A DNA stretch of 64,000 nucleotides from CBDUBH01 sp965365345 (GCA_965365345.1 CBDUBH010000006.1:1-64000), one strand, 5' to 3'. Shown: positions 1 to 9,283, counted from the stretch's first letter. A program made the numbers and translations. Notes: generated from the letters alone by a model not told the origin.

Positions 1-2082
1 AGATTCTACAACATCAGCCACCACGCATCAGGAGCCGTCATGTCGCTGTTCGACGGCGTACCGGTAAACGATATGGAAAACGGTTGGGTTTATTGGTCAA
101 ACTGGGCAGGTTTAGGTGATGTTACTCAAAATATCCAGATCCAAAGAGGATTAGGAGCTTCTCCATATTCAGTTTCTGCGGTTGGCGGCGTTCTTAATAT
201 TCAAACAAAAAGCGTTGGAAATTCAGGAAATTTTATTAAAGTGAAATCGGAATATGGTTCAGATAATTTACAGAAATATTCACTTGCTTTTTCAACTGAT
301 ATTATCTCAAACAAATTAGGTTTGACTGCATTAATTTCCAGAAAGACCTGGGATGGTTATGCAGATGCTACCTGGTTAAATGAATTTACTTATTTCTTTT
401 CTGTTGGCGGAGTTTTTGGTGATCATTCATTGGAAGTACAAGCAGTTGCTTCACCACAAAGACACGGACAGAGATTTACAAATTATAATATAGCTGCTTG
501 GGATACTTTAGGAAGAAGATACAATCCTGAATGGGGATATTACAGAGGCGGAATGTTAAACATGGCTGAAAACTTTTACAACAAGCCTGCCTTCAACGTG
601 AATTGGAATTGGCAATTAGCTGAAAATACAGTTCTTTCAAACGTGGCTTATCTTTCATTGGGAACTGGCGGCGGAATGGGTTCTTATGGTGCAAGATTAG
701 CAAGAACTCCTGAAGGTCTTTATGATTTTGATGCTGTAGCAGATGATAATATCGCAAATGTTGTCGATGGCGAATCATTGTCAAAATCAATAATCCGTTC
801 CTCAAGAAATGACCATACATGGTATGGTTTGTTAACTACAGTTAAACAAAAATTCAGCGAGAACTTACTTTTGGATTTCGGATTTGACGGTAGATATTAC
901 AAAGGTGAACATTTTAGAGAAATTGAACACTTGCTTGGCGGTGATTATTTCAGAGATAATAGAAATGCAAATCGTGATCCAAACACTAAACTTCGTGTTG
1001 GTGATAAAATTGATTATAATAATGACGGATTGGTTAGACAATACGGCGGATTTGGTCAATTAGAGTATAAGTTAGATCTTTTAAGTACATTTATAAATGT
1101 TTCTGCTTCAAATACAGATTTCAAAAGAGTAGATTACTTTTTAGCTAATAATGGAAGTGATGCCGGTTTGGAAACAGATTGGGAAACATTTTTCGGATAT
1201 ACAGCAAAAACCGGATTAAATGTAAACTTAAATGATTACAATAATATTTTTGCTAATGTAGGATATTTTTCAAAAGCTCCTCAATTCAGAAATGTATTTA
1301 CATTTACAAACGAATTGTATTCTGATCTTGATAATGAAAAAATTCTTGGTTTGGAATTAGGTTACGGATTCAGAAGCAGCGTTTTCGCAGTAAACGTAAA
1401 CGGTTACTATACAACCTGGAAAAACAAATCATTTACAAGATCTCTTACAGTTAGAGATGATCAAGGTCAACCAACCGGTGAAGTTCTAAATTATAATTTA
1501 GCCGGAGCAAATGCACTTCACAGAGGTGTTGAACTTGAAGCAACTGCATTGCCTATGACTAATCTTGAACTTCGTGGAATGCTTTCATACGGAACAAACA
1601 CTTGGGAAAATAATGTTACCTCAAGAGTATCTCCTGAAAGCAATCCTGCACAAGTTGATGAATTTACAGCTTATGCAAAAGGATTGTACGTTGGCGATTT
1701 CCCAATGACCACAGCTTCTTTAAGTGCAGATTATAAAATTCCTGTTACTGAAACTTCAAGATTTTATATCAATCCTGTTTACAAATTCTTCGGCAGATTC
1801 TATGCTAATTTTGATCCTGATAGAAGAAGTAATCCGGAAGAAGAAGGTATCAACTCATGGAGAATGCCTGACTATTCAATCGTTGATCTACATGCAGGTT
1901 ATGATCTAAAATTAAGTAGCTTTATTGAAAAAATAAACTTAGGATTCCACGTATTTAATTTATTGAATAATGAAGATTATATAACTGACGCTACTGACGG
2001 TGCTGATCATACAGGTGAAACAGCAAGAGTATTTTTCGGTAGAGAAAGATGGTACAATATTAGTATATCTTTAGAATTCTAA
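1..2082 (+). CDS. TonB-dependent outer-membrane receptor, 5' truncated by window
   Basis: The frame is open from base 1, so the N-terminus (signal peptide, TonB box, start of the plug) lies outside the window. The visible start contains the plug signature DGVPVNDMENGWVYWSNW, followed by a long beta-barrel rich in aromatic and alternating polar/hydrophobic strands, and it ends in SISLEF with the terminal Phe expected for outer-membrane insertion. The family imports siderophores, cobalamin, sugars or peptides using TonB-ExbBD energy; the substrate cannot be told here. It ends in a strong terminator and so is separate from the next gene. An ATG at base 40 is internal to the plug and is not the true start. 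The first 60 bases are clearly more GC-rich than the rest. Confidence 0.9.
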   Translation, partial: RFYNISHHASGAVMSLFDGVPVNDMENGWVYWSNWAGLGDVTQNIQIQRGLGASPYSVSAVGGVLNIQTKSVGNSGNFIKVKSEYGSDNLQKYSLAFSTDIISNKLGLTALISRKTWDGYADATWLNEFTYFFSVGGVFGDHSLEVQAVASPQRHGQRFTNYNIAAWDTLGRRYNPEWGYYRGGMLNMAENFYNKPAFNVNWNWQLAENTVLSNVAYLSLGTGGGMGSYGARLARTPEGLYDFDAVADDNIANVVDGESLSKSIIRSSRNDHTWYGLLTTVKQKFSENLLLDFGFDGRYYKGEHFREIEHLLGGDYFRDNRNANRDPNTKLRVGDKIDYNNDGLVRQYGGFGQLEYKLDLLSTFINVSASNTDFKRVDYFLANNGSDAGLETDWETFFGYTAKTGLNVNLNDYNNIFANVGYFSKAPQFRNVFTFTNELYSDLDNEKILGLELGYGFRSSVFAVNVNGYYTTWKNKSFTRSLTVRDDQGQPTGEVLNYNLAGANALHRGVELEATALPMTNLELRGMLSYGTNTWENNVTSRVSPESNPAQVDEFTAYAKGLYVGDFPMTTASLSADYKIPVTETSRFYINPVYKFFGRFYANFDPDRRSNPEEEGINSWRMPDYSIVDLHAGYDLKLSSFIEKINLGFHVFNLLNNEDYITDATDGADHTGETARVFFGRERWYNISISLEF

Positions 2083-2110
2083 TGATCAATAAATCATTGC
2101 TTTAATATAA

Positions 2111-2138
2111 AAAAGGGTTGCTATGGCAACCCTTTTTT
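2111..2138 (+). terminator. Rho-independent terminator of the TonB receptor gene
   Basis: The stem gggttgc/gcaaccc (2115-2121 with 2126-2132) has a 4-nt loop, is extended by flanking A/T pairs and is followed by a T tract. It lies 30 bases after the receptor stop codon. Confidence 0.92.
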
Positions 2139-2179
2139 GTTTTTATTTATTATATTTCGAAAAACAAATTAATTAGGTA

Positions 2180-3382
2180 ATGAAGAAGTATTTATTGATC
2201 TTTTTGATCTTTGCCGGAACAATTTTCGCGCAAAATAAACCCTATCTTATTCTAATTTCTTTCGATGGTTTCAGATGGGATTATTTAGATAGAGGATTAA
2301 CCCCGAATTTAAATTACTTAAAAGAAAACGGAGTTTCAGCTCTTTCACTTAAACCATCTTTTCCTTCAAAAACATTTCCTAATCATTTATCAATAATTAC
2401 CGGAATGTATCCTGAAAATCACGGCGTAATTGCTAATGATTTTGTTGATCCATTTACGTTAAATAAATATTCAATTCGCGATACTTCCGCTGTAAGATCA
2501 GATAAATGGTATTTAGGCGAACCTTTTTGGGCAACCGCAAAAAGACAGGGAATAAAAACTGCAAGCTATTTTTGGCCCGGTTCCGAAATCCCTTTAGAAC
2601 ATAAACATCCGACTTATTTTGAACATTATGAACATAACAGGAATTATGACATAAGAATTGAAGGTGTTATAAATTGGCTTAAACTTCCTTACAATGAACG
2701 TCCTAATTTTATCACTTTATATTTTGATGCTGCCGATACTTATGGACACAGATACGGGCCAAATTCGCCCGAAGTAAATTCAGCAATTTCAAAATTGGAT
2801 AGTTTAACCGGAAGTTTGATAGCCAAATTAAAAGAAATAAACCTTTATGACAGTACAAATGTTATGATAGTTTCTGACCATGGAATGGCGGAAATTGATA
2901 ATCAAAGATCAATAAATATTGAATCAATTACCGGAAAACAGCCGATAATAGATGGAATCGGTCCTGTCATGATGATAAAACCCGAAGATGGTCAAATTGA
3001 AATTGTTTACAAAAAACTAAAAGAAAAAGAAGATCATTTTAAGGTTTATAAAAGAGAAGAAGTTCCGGGAAATTATCATTTTTCCAATAATGCTTTTATT
3101 TTGCCGCTGATTTTAATTGCCGAACCCGGCTGGTCATTGATCGATGAACGTGCAGCTAAAAGACAAAATAATTATACAAATAAAGGAAATCACGGTTACG
3201 ATAATTCACATTTGGATATGCATGGAATTTTCATCGCTTCTGGTCCGGCTTTTAAACAAAATTACAAAACCGGAACTATAAAAAATGTTGACATTTATCC
3301 GCTTCTTTGTAAAATATTTAAAATTGTACCAAGAAAAAATATTGATGGAAAGTTGGAAAACATTGAATTTTTATTAAAATGA
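2180..3382 (+). CDS. Secreted type I phosphodiesterase / nucleotide pyrophosphatase-like protein
   Basis: This 400-residue member of the alkaline phosphatase superfamily resembles ectonucleotide pyrophosphatase/phosphodiesterases. A signal peptide occupies residues 1-18 and ends in FAQ. Metal-binding and catalytic motifs are visible: FDGFRWDY with Asp29, SKTFPNH with the likely nucleophile Thr65, a DAADTYGHRYGP block, VSDHGM, and the C-terminal GNHGYDN block. The family cleaves phosphodiester or pyrophosphate bonds in nucleotides or related substrates using two zinc ions. The protein probably acts in the periplasm. The following CHAT gene starts 22-37 bases downstream with no terminator between, so the two may be cotranscribed. 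The exact substrate is unknown. Confidence 0.88.
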   Translation: MKKYLLIFLIFAGTIFAQNKPYLILISFDGFRWDYLDRGLTPNLNYLKENGVSALSLKPSFPSKTFPNHLSIITGMYPENHGVIANDFVDPFTLNKYSIRDTSAVRSDKWYLGEPFWATAKRQGIKTASYFWPGSEIPLEHKHPTYFEHYEHNRNYDIRIEGVINWLKLPYNERPNFITLYFDAADTYGHRYGPNSPEVNSAISKLDSLTGSLIAKLKEINLYDSTNVMIVSDHGMAEIDNQRSINIESITGKQPIIDGIGPVMMIKPEDGQIEIVYKKLKEKEDHFKVYKREEVPGNYHFSNNAFILPLILIAEPGWSLIDERAAKRQNNYTNKGNHGYDNSHLDMHGIFIASGPAFKQNYKTGTIKNVDIYPLLCKIFKIVPRKNIDGKLENIEFLLK

Positions 3383-3403
3383 ATTATATTCTGAAAATTA
3401 TAA

Positions 3404-6400
3404 TTGAAATTGGACCGGATGCTTAGGGGATTTTTAATATATATATTATTGATTTTAGGTTTTCAAAATGTTCGGGCAATTCAGCAGGATAAGGTTTCAG
3501 CTGAAACTTATGTTCAAAAAGCTGCTGAATTTTACGATCTTGGATTTAAATTAATTGCTGAATTAAAAAATAAAGGCGGCGTTAATTTAGATTCACTAAA
3601 TTCCAATATGGTTTTTTTCGACAGCTCGAATTTTTACTATGAAAAAGCAGCGGGAATTTACAGAGAAAATAAAGATTGGGAAAATTTTGTATTCACCTCC
3701 TATAAAATTTCGCGGAATTATAATCTTCTGAAAGAAAATTTTAAAGCGATCAAAATCCTTTCTGATGCATTAACTTACGTTGAACAAAAAGAAACTCTTC
3801 CTGATAATTTAAAAGAATATTATTACAAACTCGGCGCTTATTATTACAAGCTTGCAAAATACCAGAACGCACTGGGTTACTTTTTTTATTACTTGCATCT
3901 TATCTCCAATGAGCCGGTTTCATTAATGACCTTAAATTCTTACAAGCAAATAGCCCAAAGTTATTCAATGCTTGGTAATTACGATGAAGCAATAAAGTTT
4001 TCGCAATTGTTCATTGAAAAAGGTGAACCCGTAATGCCGTCAAATTCAACTTATATTGCCGGGGTTTATGTAAGAATGGCGGAAATTTATCAGATCAAAA
4101 ATGAACCGCAAAAAGCTGAAAGCCATATTAAAAAAGCAATAGAAATTACTGAATCTGCACAAAATCCGATTCAACTTTTACACTTTAAAGAAAAATTGGT
4201 TGAAATTTACAGAAGAAACGGAAAATTTGATGCAGCCATTGTACTTGCCGATTCAATAATTCAAAGTAAGATCAAGATCTTCCATGAAAATCATCAAAAT
4301 CTTATTTCCGCATATTTTACAAGTAGCATTCTTTACAATGAAATAGGCGATATTCACAGAGCTATTGAGTATGCCGAAAAAGTTTTAACCATCAAAAAAA
4401 AATATGTTTCAAACGAAAGTTTATTGCTGGATCTTTATTACATTTTGGCTTCACTTTATTTTGAATCCGGAAATTACACAAAGGCAAAAGATTATATCGA
4501 AAATTCAATTAAGGTCATCGAAAAAAATAAAAATATTGAAAATTCAATGATTGTAAATTTTTACGGATTATTAAGTAAAATTTATATAAATCAAAATGAA
4601 AATTATAAAGCCATCGAAATACTTTCAAAAAATATTGATCTGATCTCATTAACTGAAAAAGATCAAACTCTTTTAGCTTCTTCCTATATACAAATGGCGG
4701 AAATTTATTTAAGTCTTAATTTATATGAGGAAGCTCAAAATTTTTATGAACTTGCCTTTGAAACAGCCATTGAAAATCAATATTTCAATAATTTTATTTT
4801 TGTTAATATTTATGACGGATTCAGCAATTTGGCTTTTGTGAAAAAAGATTATCAATCGGCAATAAATTATGCAAAACAATCAATTAGTGAAAATATAGGT
4901 TCTGATTTTAATGAGATCTCGCCGGAACAGGAAAATTTTGCAAAAGCAATTTCGAAGGAATATTTACTGAAAAATATTTACCGGATTGCGCTTAGCAAAT
5001 CAAATATTAAAACTGATATTCTAGAAAATAGAATAAAGGCTAACGAATATTACAAAATTACCGTAAAGATTTTTGATGAATTAAGGCAAAGTTTTAAAAA
5101 TGAAGATTCAAAATTTTTGCTTGCAGGCAAAACAAATGAACTTTTTGAAAATGCAATTAAAAATGCTTCCGAAATATATCATTTAACAGGCGATCAAAAT
5201 TTTGCCGAAGACGGATTTATGTTTTCGGAAAAAGGCAGATCAAATATTTTACTTGATGCTTTGACCGATATAAATGCGATGAAATTTGCAGATATTCCGG
5301 ATTCGCTGCTTGAAACTGAAAGAAATTTTCAATCTGAAATCAGAAAACTTAATACTTTAATTGAACATGAATTGCAAAAAGAATTTCCGGATCAAAAAAG
5401 AATTGAAACTCTTCAGGATAATATTTTTGATGAAAAACAGCGTTATAATAGTTTTATCTTAAACTTGGAAAATAATTACGGCGATTATTACCGTTTGAAA
5501 TACAATCCGCGTGCAGTAAGATTGAGCAAAATAAAAATGAGTTTGGATGAATCAACGGTTTTAACGGAATATTTTACCGGAAAAGATAATCTGTTCATTT
5601 TTGTAATTGGAAATGAGAGTGTTGAAATAAAAAGCGTTCCGGTTGATTCAAATTTTTATGAGAATGTTAAAAAATATCACGCGGAGTTGAACAAAGGCGT
5701 AAATTTGATCAGAGAAAAAAACAAAGCAAATTTTTTGAAATTAAGCCATACTTTATATGAAAAATTGATTGAACCTGTTGAAAAAGAAATTTCAAATAAA
5801 AAGAATTTAGTAATTATTCCCAATGGCGAACTTTTTTATCTTCCGTTTGAATCTTTAATTTCAAAAAGAAAAAAATCTTTACAATTTTCCGATCAGGATT
5901 TTTTAATTAAGAAATTCAATATTGCTTATCAATATTCAGCAAATCTTTATTTGAAAAATTCACAAAATAAAAAGCCGCAAGATTACAAAAAAGGATTTGT
6001 AGGATTTGCTCCATCTTTCGGTAAAGAAAAAAATAGTTCTTTTTTACCGGGCAATGGCGGAGTGTATTCTCAATTTGAAAACGGATTTGAGCTTGCTTAC
6101 GCAAAAGAAGAAGTTACAAATATTAAAAAAATGTTTGAAAAAAATAATATTTCCGCTTCCGTTTTTCTTGATGAAATTGCTACAAAAACAAAATTTAAAG
6201 AAACAGTTTCAAATGATGAAGTTTTTTCACTGCATGTTGCAACTCACGGAATTGTAAATGAAGAAAATCCGGATTATACGGCTTTGGTCTTTGCAAATGG
6301 AAATGAGAAAAATTTACCATCGTTTTTGTATTCCGGTGAATTATTTGCACTGGATGTAAAATCGGAATTGGTAGTTTTAAGTTCATGCGAAAGCGGCTTG

Positions 6401-6655
6401 GGTAAAATTGCAAAAGGCGAGGGAGTTTTGGCTTTAACACGCGGATTTATTTATTCCGGCGTTCCGAATATTTTATTTTCACTTTGGAAAGTTAACGATA
6501 AAACCACCGGAGAAGTAATGGTTGAATTTTATGAAAAATTACTTGAAGGCGAAAATATTTCAAGTGCGCTGCATAAAGCAAAGATCGAAATGCTTAAAAA
6601 TGAAGTTGATGCAAATCCCGCCGGCTGGGCTGCTTTTATTCTTGTCGGAAAATAA
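3404..6655 (+). CDS. Secreted TPR-repeat protein with C-terminal CHAT protease domain
   Basis: The protein has about 1,083 residues. A hydrophobic signal sequence (residues 6-25, ending NVRA) is followed by a long array of TPR-like helical hairpins (about 40-540), a linker helix region, and a C-terminal CHAT domain (about 730-1083). The caspase-like catalytic pair is visible as His948 in VATHG and Cys995 in LSSCESG. CHAT domains are clan CD cysteine peptidases that are often activated through their TPR arrays. The first possible start is TTG 3404; ATG 3419 gives a cleaner signal peptide, and neither has a good Shine-Dalgarno. It faces a convergent anti-sigma-like/sigma-like pair. The target protein is unknown. 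Confidence 0.88.
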   Translation: MKLDRMLRGFLIYILLILGFQNVRAIQQDKVSAETYVQKAAEFYDLGFKLIAELKNKGGVNLDSLNSNMVFFDSSNFYYEKAAGIYRENKDWENFVFTSYKISRNYNLLKENFKAIKILSDALTYVEQKETLPDNLKEYYYKLGAYYYKLAKYQNALGYFFYYLHLISNEPVSLMTLNSYKQIAQSYSMLGNYDEAIKFSQLFIEKGEPVMPSNSTYIAGVYVRMAEIYQIKNEPQKAESHIKKAIEITESAQNPIQLLHFKEKLVEIYRRNGKFDAAIVLADSIIQSKIKIFHENHQNLISAYFTSSILYNEIGDIHRAIEYAEKVLTIKKKYVSNESLLLDLYYILASLYFESGNYTKAKDYIENSIKVIEKNKNIENSMIVNFYGLLSKIYINQNENYKAIEILSKNIDLISLTEKDQTLLASSYIQMAEIYLSLNLYEEAQNFYELAFETAIENQYFNNFIFVNIYDGFSNLAFVKKDYQSAINYAKQSISENIGSDFNEISPEQENFAKAISKEYLLKNIYRIALSKSNIKTDILENRIKANEYYKITVKIFDELRQSFKNEDSKFLLAGKTNELFENAIKNASEIYHLTGDQNFAEDGFMFSEKGRSNILLDALTDINAMKFADIPDSLLETERNFQSEIRKLNTLIEHELQKEFPDQKRIETLQDNIFDEKQRYNSFILNLENNYGDYYRLKYNPRAVRLSKIKMSLDESTVLTEYFTGKDNLFIFVIGNESVEIKSVPVDSNFYENVKKYHAELNKGVNLIREKNKANFLKLSHTLYEKLIEPVEKEISNKKNLVIIPNGELFYLPFESLISKRKKSLQFSDQDFLIKKFNIAYQYSANLYLKNSQNKKPQDYKKGFVGFAPSFGKEKNSSFLPGNGGVYSQFENGFELAYAKEEVTNIKKMFEKNNISASVFLDEIATKTKFKETVSNDEVFSLHVATHGIVNEENPDYTALVFANGNEKNLPSFLYSGELFALDVKSELVVLSSCESGLGKIAKGEGVLALTRGFIYSGVPNILFSLWKVNDKTTGEVMVEFYEKLLEGENISSALHKAKIEMLKNEVDANPAGWAAFILVGK

Positions 6656-6712
6656 ATTTCAATAATGCTTTTCTCAGACTTTTCCTAAACTCTATAAAAT
6701 TTAAAATAAAAA

Positions 6713-6752
6713 ATCCGTTTCCGGCTGCAAAATTTAACAGCTGAAAACGGAT
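6713..6752 (-). terminator. Terminator between CHAT gene and anti-sigma-like gene
   Basis: Outer stem atccgttt/aaacggat (6713-6720 with 6745-6752) and inner stem ggctg/cagct are separated by a small internal loop. Read on the minus strand it is followed by a long T-rich run, so it fits best as the terminator of the minus-strand gene. It may also slow the convergent CHAT transcript. Confidence 0.75.
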
Positions 6753-6783
6753 CTTCAAATTTTATACTTACTTAAAATAATTT

Positions 6784-7731
6784 CTATTTTACTAAAAATT
6801 TTCCAACGTAAAGTATCATGTCTGTATCTGAATTTTCAACGGTGAAATAATACAAACCTTTTGAAAATTTATGTGAAATTGTTTCATCAACATTTTCAAA
6901 AGTGCCGCTGTTATTAATTGATAATTCACTTTTGATAAGCGGAATATCACTTATAAAACTTTTCGGATTGTTATCAAAAATCTTTACCGAAATTGTATTT
7001 TGATTGCTCGATCTTACTCTTATCTGACCCTTCAGCGGAATTGAAATTTCTCCTTCAAGGACTGAAAATACCACGCCGGTTTTTGGAGATGCTATCATCA
7101 CGGAAATTTCATCGCTTCTTAAATTTGATGCGATGTAATCTTCAAGATAAGGATTTTTGTAAAATGCTGCTGAATTTTTGGTTTCGCTTATTTCCGGTGA
7201 AGTTACTGTTTCAGTAGTTTCTGCAATTTCTTCTTGTAAAAAGTTATTTCCCGGAGTTTGAATATTTTCTGTTTGTTGCGATAAAATTTGCTGTGGTTTC
7301 GATGAATTGAAATTTGCTTTTTGATAATTCAGCAAAAACCATCCCGAAAACACAACAATTAAAAATGTTGAAACTGCAAAAACAACCTGCTTATCAAAAA
7401 ATATTTCTTTCCATGAAAAAGATCTTTTTTCTTTTTTAAGATTAAAAACTTCCTGAAGTTCAGTTTCTTCCTGCGGAGCAAAATTTTCTTCAAACGAAAA
7501 CAGATCAATTCTTTCTTTGTTTTCTTCCAGAAATTTTTCCGTTTCGTTTTCGATTTCGGATTTTATCATTGAATCTTCAAAAAGAGCGTTCCATACTTTT
7601 ATTTCTTCACGTGAAGTTTTTAAATTTGCTTCAAGTTCAGCAAACAAATCCCATTCTTCATCGGTCAGATCAATGTTGCTTTTGATCTTTTCCTGAAGCT
7701 CTTTTAGTTTTAAATTTTGTATTTTTTTCAA
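6784..7731 (-). CDS. Single-pass membrane protein, anti-sigma-factor-like (unrecognised family)
   Basis: This 315-residue protein has an acidic, helical N-terminal cytoplasmic part (about 1-115; DLTDEEWDLFAELEANLK near residue 22), one transmembrane segment around 117-140, a Ser/Gln/Thr-rich linker and a beta-rich C-terminal domain. The C-terminus (KGLYYFTVENSD, then GKFLVK) resembles the Ig-like ends of surface proteins in type IX secretion organisms. This cytoplasm-TM-exterior plan, together with an upstream sigma-like gene on the same strand, matches anti-sigma factors, but no zinc-binding HxxxCxxC motif is seen. The anti-sigma role is inference from architecture and context. Confidence 0.6.
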   Translation of the reverse strand: MKKIQNLKLKELQEKIKSNIDLTDEEWDLFAELEANLKTSREEIKVWNALFEDSMIKSEIENETEKFLEENKERIDLFSFEENFAPQEETELQEVFNLKKEKRSFSWKEIFFDKQVVFAVSTFLIVVFSGWFLLNYQKANFNSSKPQQILSQQTENIQTPGNNFLQEEIAETTETVTSPEISETKNSAAFYKNPYLEDYIASNLRSDEISVMIASPKTGVVFSVLEGEISIPLKGQIRVRSSNQNTISVKIFDNNPKSFISDIPLIKSELSINNSGTFENVDETISHKFSKGLYYFTVENSDTDMILYVGKFLVK

Positions 7732-7750
7732 TTTCCATTTCCGGTTTAAA

Positions 7751-7822
7751 TAAAATATTTACGCCTATATTAATATAACGCACGAGAAGTGAAGTTGTGA
7801 CAAAAAAATCGTAAATATTTTA
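7751..7822. repeat. 13-bp perfect inverted repeat in the sigma-like/anti-sigma-like gap
   Basis: TAAAATATTTACG (7751-7763) is repeated inverted as CGTAAATATTTTA (7810-7822) with 46 bases between. It fills most of the 95-bp gap between the sigma-like stop and the anti-sigma-like start. It could be an operator, a promoter-associated element or a long hairpin; there is no T tract to make it a clear terminator. Confidence 0.7.
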
Positions 7823-7826
7823 AATT

Positions 7827-8966
7827 TTAATCACTGTTTACGTAATCCAGCATCGGCTGCATTTTCGTACGGATAATATTTATTCCTCTAAACAACCATT
7901 GTCTTAATCTGGTTTCAGCTTTTTTCTCGTCTTCAAAAAGTTCATCAATCAAATGATTGAAAGCTTCGCGTTTTTCATTTTTAATATGAACAAATCCGGA
8001 ATCGTAATTTCCGGTATTTGCTTTAAGTTCGCGAAGTTCATTCATAATTTTTTTGTAAACGTAATAAGAATCTTCATCATCAGCGGCTTTTTCATCTCTG
8101 GAAAAATCGCGGTCAACCATTGCTGAAAATATTAACTCAAGTGATTCTTTTGTGAGCGATAAACGGATTTTTAACCATAGTTCAATGACAAGCGCGTATT
8201 TGGGACTTTGCTGCCAGAGTTCGATTAAATACTTATTAAAAAGATTTGAAAATTCGTTTCGTATCAATTCTCTTTTTTCAGTTGAAATAAAAAGAGTTTC
8301 AGGAGAATTTTCATCAAGAATATCTAAATTTATATTTTCTATTGATTCTGATCTTTTTGCTCTGAATATCGAAACAACTCTGTTTTTCGTAGCATTTGCA
8401 ATGTATGACCAAAAATTATTGAAATTTTCGTTCGGTCTTTCTTTATTGGTCAAAAGTTTTTCGAAAATATCGTGTCTTACTTCATCAATTAAAAAATCGG
8501 CTTCAATGTTTAAATGTTTTGCCATTGAATAAAAATTACGCTTAACTATTAATTTAACAACCTGATCGATCAAAAAATAAATATCTTTTATATGATCGTT
8601 TGCTGTACTATCGTAACCGGAAGTTTGCGCCTGATGATAATAAGTGTGAAGTTTTTTCCACCAAAAATCATAAAAAACAACGTTGGAATAATTAACCTTG
8701 CCTTTACTATCAATAATTTTTAATCTGTAACTGATTTTTACCGGCTTTTTCAGATCTTTTATGTCAAGAATATTTTTGCAAGAGTCATTATCCACGCATA
8801 TAATTTTTCCGGAACCGGACTTGGGAACAACTGCCGATATTTCTTTCCAATTGCCCTCGTTAACCTTCCTTTCGAGAGTCAATTTCGATACACGGCTTAC
8901 TTCTTTAAAGTTTCCCCATTCGATAACCGTACCGATTCCCGTAAACTGTATTGCCGCAGTTTTAAT
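7827..8966 (-). CDS. FN3-like domain fused to sigma-70-like protein, possible ATT start
   Basis: An N-terminal FN3-like domain (TLERKVNEGNWKEI, then ISYRLKIIDSKGKVNYSNVV) resembles the surface FN3 modules of type IX secretion organisms. It is followed by a helical domain resembling sigma-70 region 2 (DFLIDEVRHDIFEKLL, FWSYIANATKNRVVSIFRAKR), and the C-terminus (TRLRQWLFRGINIIRTKM) resembles a degenerate region 4 recognition helix. The first standard start is TTG 8882, but that cuts into the FN3 fold. The frame stays open to 8966, where ATT follows an AGGTGAGG Shine-Dalgarno at about 7 nt and would give MKTAAIQFTG. I chose 8966 because it completes the fold. It probably controls, or is controlled by, the downstream membrane partner. 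The sigma function is inferred. Confidence 0.6.
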   Translation of the reverse strand: MKTAAIQFTGIGTVIEWGNFKEVSRVSKLTLERKVNEGNWKEISAVVPKSGSGKIICVDNDSCKNILDIKDLKKPVKISYRLKIIDSKGKVNYSNVVFYDFWWKKLHTYYHQAQTSGYDSTANDHIKDIYFLIDQVVKLIVKRNFYSMAKHLNIEADFLIDEVRHDIFEKLLTNKERPNENFNNFWSYIANATKNRVVSIFRAKRSESIENINLDILDENSPETLFISTEKRELIRNEFSNLFNKYLIELWQQSPKYALVIELWLKIRLSLTKESLELIFSAMVDRDFSRDEKAADDEDSYYVYKKIMNELRELKANTGNYDSGFVHIKNEKREAFNHLIDELFEDEKKAETRLRQWLFRGINIIRTKMQPMLDYVNSD

Positions 8967-9283
8967 ACCTTACCTCACCTAAAACTTTAAGTTTAACTTT
9001 ATTAGTTATTATCGGCTTTTCGGGAAAAATGTTGATAACCAAAATGCTGACCCAATTTAACAAAAATATGTAAGATTTGCTAAGGGTATTTATTTCTACT
9101 TTAAATTTCAAAAATGAATTATCATTTGATAAAACCCGGAAAATTATTTTTAGATCTTTTAAATCATCTTTTCAAATTGATCAGAAAATTTTATGAATTT
9201 TTGTGGTAAAGATCTTAATCAAAATAATTTTAAATATTAATAAATAAGTGGACAAATGTTTACTAATTTTGTAAAATAGAATT
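8967..9283. promoter_or_regulatory. Gene-free divergent regulatory region with a promoter for the DnaE-like gene
   Basis: This 317-bp AT-rich spacer separates the divergent sigma-like and DnaE-like genes. On the plus strand TGGACA (9249-9254), a 17-bp spacer and TAAAAT (9272-9277) form a good sigma-70-type promoter. Transcription would start at about the ATG at 9284, which implies a leaderless message. On the minus strand AGGTGAGG (about 8980-8973) is the proposed ribosome site of the sigma-like gene. A second minus frame is open from about 9170 to 8955 but has no clear start or similarity. Confidence 0.5.

Noticed and set aside
5916..6440. Reverse-strand and shifted frames inside the CHAT gene
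   Set aside because: They are shadows of a long, well-conserved coding frame and have no ribosome sites or domains.
8955..9170. Upstream minus-strand open frame before the sigma-like gene
   Set aside because: It has no convincing start codon, lies in AT-rich spacer and shows no similarity; kept only as a frameshift alternative.
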